Assembly: GCF_000014745.1 (NCBI RefSeq)
Contig: NC_008347.1
Coordinates: 2,062,001-2,126,000 of the forward strand
Source: Maricaulis maris MCS10
Lineage (GTDB): Bacteria; Pseudomonadota; Alphaproteobacteria; Caulobacterales; Maricaulaceae
Reading direction: 5' to 3'
Length of the DNA stretch: 64,000 nt
How positions within the stretch are numbered: position 1 is the first letter of the stretch; the number at the start of each line of letters is the position of its first letter. Positions 63,609 through 64,000 of this stretch are shown piece by piece. Under the pieces are notes generated by a model, which was not told the DNA's origin, did no database searches, and saw only the letters and a program-made list of their open reading frames with translations. The position numbers and the translations under genes are program-made.

Positions 63609-64000
63609 TCCGCGCCTCCAGCTCGGCCACGGTGTCCGGCAGGTCCGACCGGCGCGCCATGCGCTCGGTCAGGGCGGCCGCCGCGCCGGTATTCATCTCG
63701 GCGAGGATCGCGCCAAAAACACGTTGCGACATGCGCGAGGCAATCTGCAGCTGTGTGTCCATGTCGAGGGTCGCGATGCGCTCGGACGAGTCACGCGGGT
63801 CCATGGCGGAGTACCAGGCGACAATCACGTCCATGTCTTCGTTCTCGCGGTCCGACAGCTCGCCCGACAGGCTTTCAATCTGGGTCCGCAGGGCGTTGAG
63901 CTCGGTGATCTTGGTGTCCACCCGCTGCTCCATCGCCAGCATCAGCGCTTCGCGGGTCTCCAGCTCCCGTTCACGACTGTCGAGCTCGGAAGAGCGTTCG
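63592..64000 (-). CDS. MotE-like protein, C-terminal part (5' end cut by the window)
   Basis: The frame is open from the stop at 63592 to the window edge, so the start is outside. Visible: a charged coiled coil (RERELETREALMLAMEQRVDTKITELNALRTQIESLSGELSDRE, given here only as a region) followed by WYSAMDPRDSSERIATLD and RVFGAILAEMNTGAAAALTERMA, the MgtE_N/MotE pattern. MotE is a periplasmic chaperone for motor proteins in rhizobia. It overlaps the TPR gene start. Confidence 0.75.
   Translation of the reverse strand, partial: ERSSELDSRERELETREALMLAMEQRVDTKITELNALRTQIESLSGELSDRENEDMDVIVAWYSAMDPRDSSERIATLDMDTQLQIASRMSQRVFGAILAEMNTGAAAALTERMARRSDLPDTVAELEARIAEAD

Overview
The window is high-GC DNA from an alphaproteobacterium. 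The best guess is a dimorphic, flagellated member of the Maricaulis/Hyphomonas/Caulobacter side of the class. This rests on a CckA-type hybrid histidine kinase (46427-48988) directly behind fliQ-fliR-flhB, CtrA-like boxes (TTAA-N7-TTAA) in front of flagellar genes, and a housekeeping run I recognise from alphaproteobacteria: erpA / dgt - SPOR protein - nagZ - scpA - scpB - tatA - tatB - tatC - serS - surE - pcm - nlpD-like - yajC - secD - secF. The genus is an inference. There are no rRNA or tRNA genes, CRISPR arrays, transposases or phage genes that I can see.

Layout. 1-7.2 kb: the uvrA tail, a CPBP membrane protease, two related polytopic membrane proteins, and three tandem paralogous secreted proteins, two of which end in TonB-type C-terminal domains. 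7.3-13.2 kb: trmFO, an SDR, a squalene/phytoene-synthase-like protein lacking the catalytic aspartates, Fe-superoxide dismutase, a secreted class-C beta-lactamase-like serine hydrolase and a PuuD-like membrane protein. 13.2-33.6 kb: the long minus-strand housekeeping series (secretion, envelope, chromosome condensation, nucleotide pool). It is interrupted between serS and surE by a 5.9-kb gene for a modular protein of about 1960 residues, with 18 N-terminal RTX nonapeptides followed by alternating Ig/cadherin-like repeats.

33.7-43.6 kb: erpA, a DUF1428 protein, a nitroreductase, an M1-like secreted metallopeptidase, xthA, a duplicated two-gene secreted module (small exported protein plus DUF2145-like protein, twice), then divergent selD and mnmH (selenouridine tRNA modification), and a DUF3137 membrane protein. 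43.6-51.2 kb: valS, cckA, flhB, fliR, fliQ. 51.2-57.1 kb: three tandem DUF885 lipoproteins on the opposite strand. 57.1-59.6 kb: fliE, flgC, flgB and, divergently, a FliO-like gene and fliP, with a perfect palindromic CtrA box between them. 59.6-60.2 kb: a non-coding, inverted-repeat-rich gap. 60.2-64.0 kb: a large secreted TPR protein and the 3' part of a MotE-like gene, cut by the window end.

The two insertions into otherwise compact blocks (the RTX gene between serS and surE, the DUF885 trio between fliE and fliQ) and the duplicated DUF2145 module are the least explained parts. The DUF2145-like proteins have a Tyr-Thr-His ... Asn-Cys layout that resembles permuted papain-fold (LRAT/NlpC-P60) enzymes. 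This is the most testable functional proposal here.
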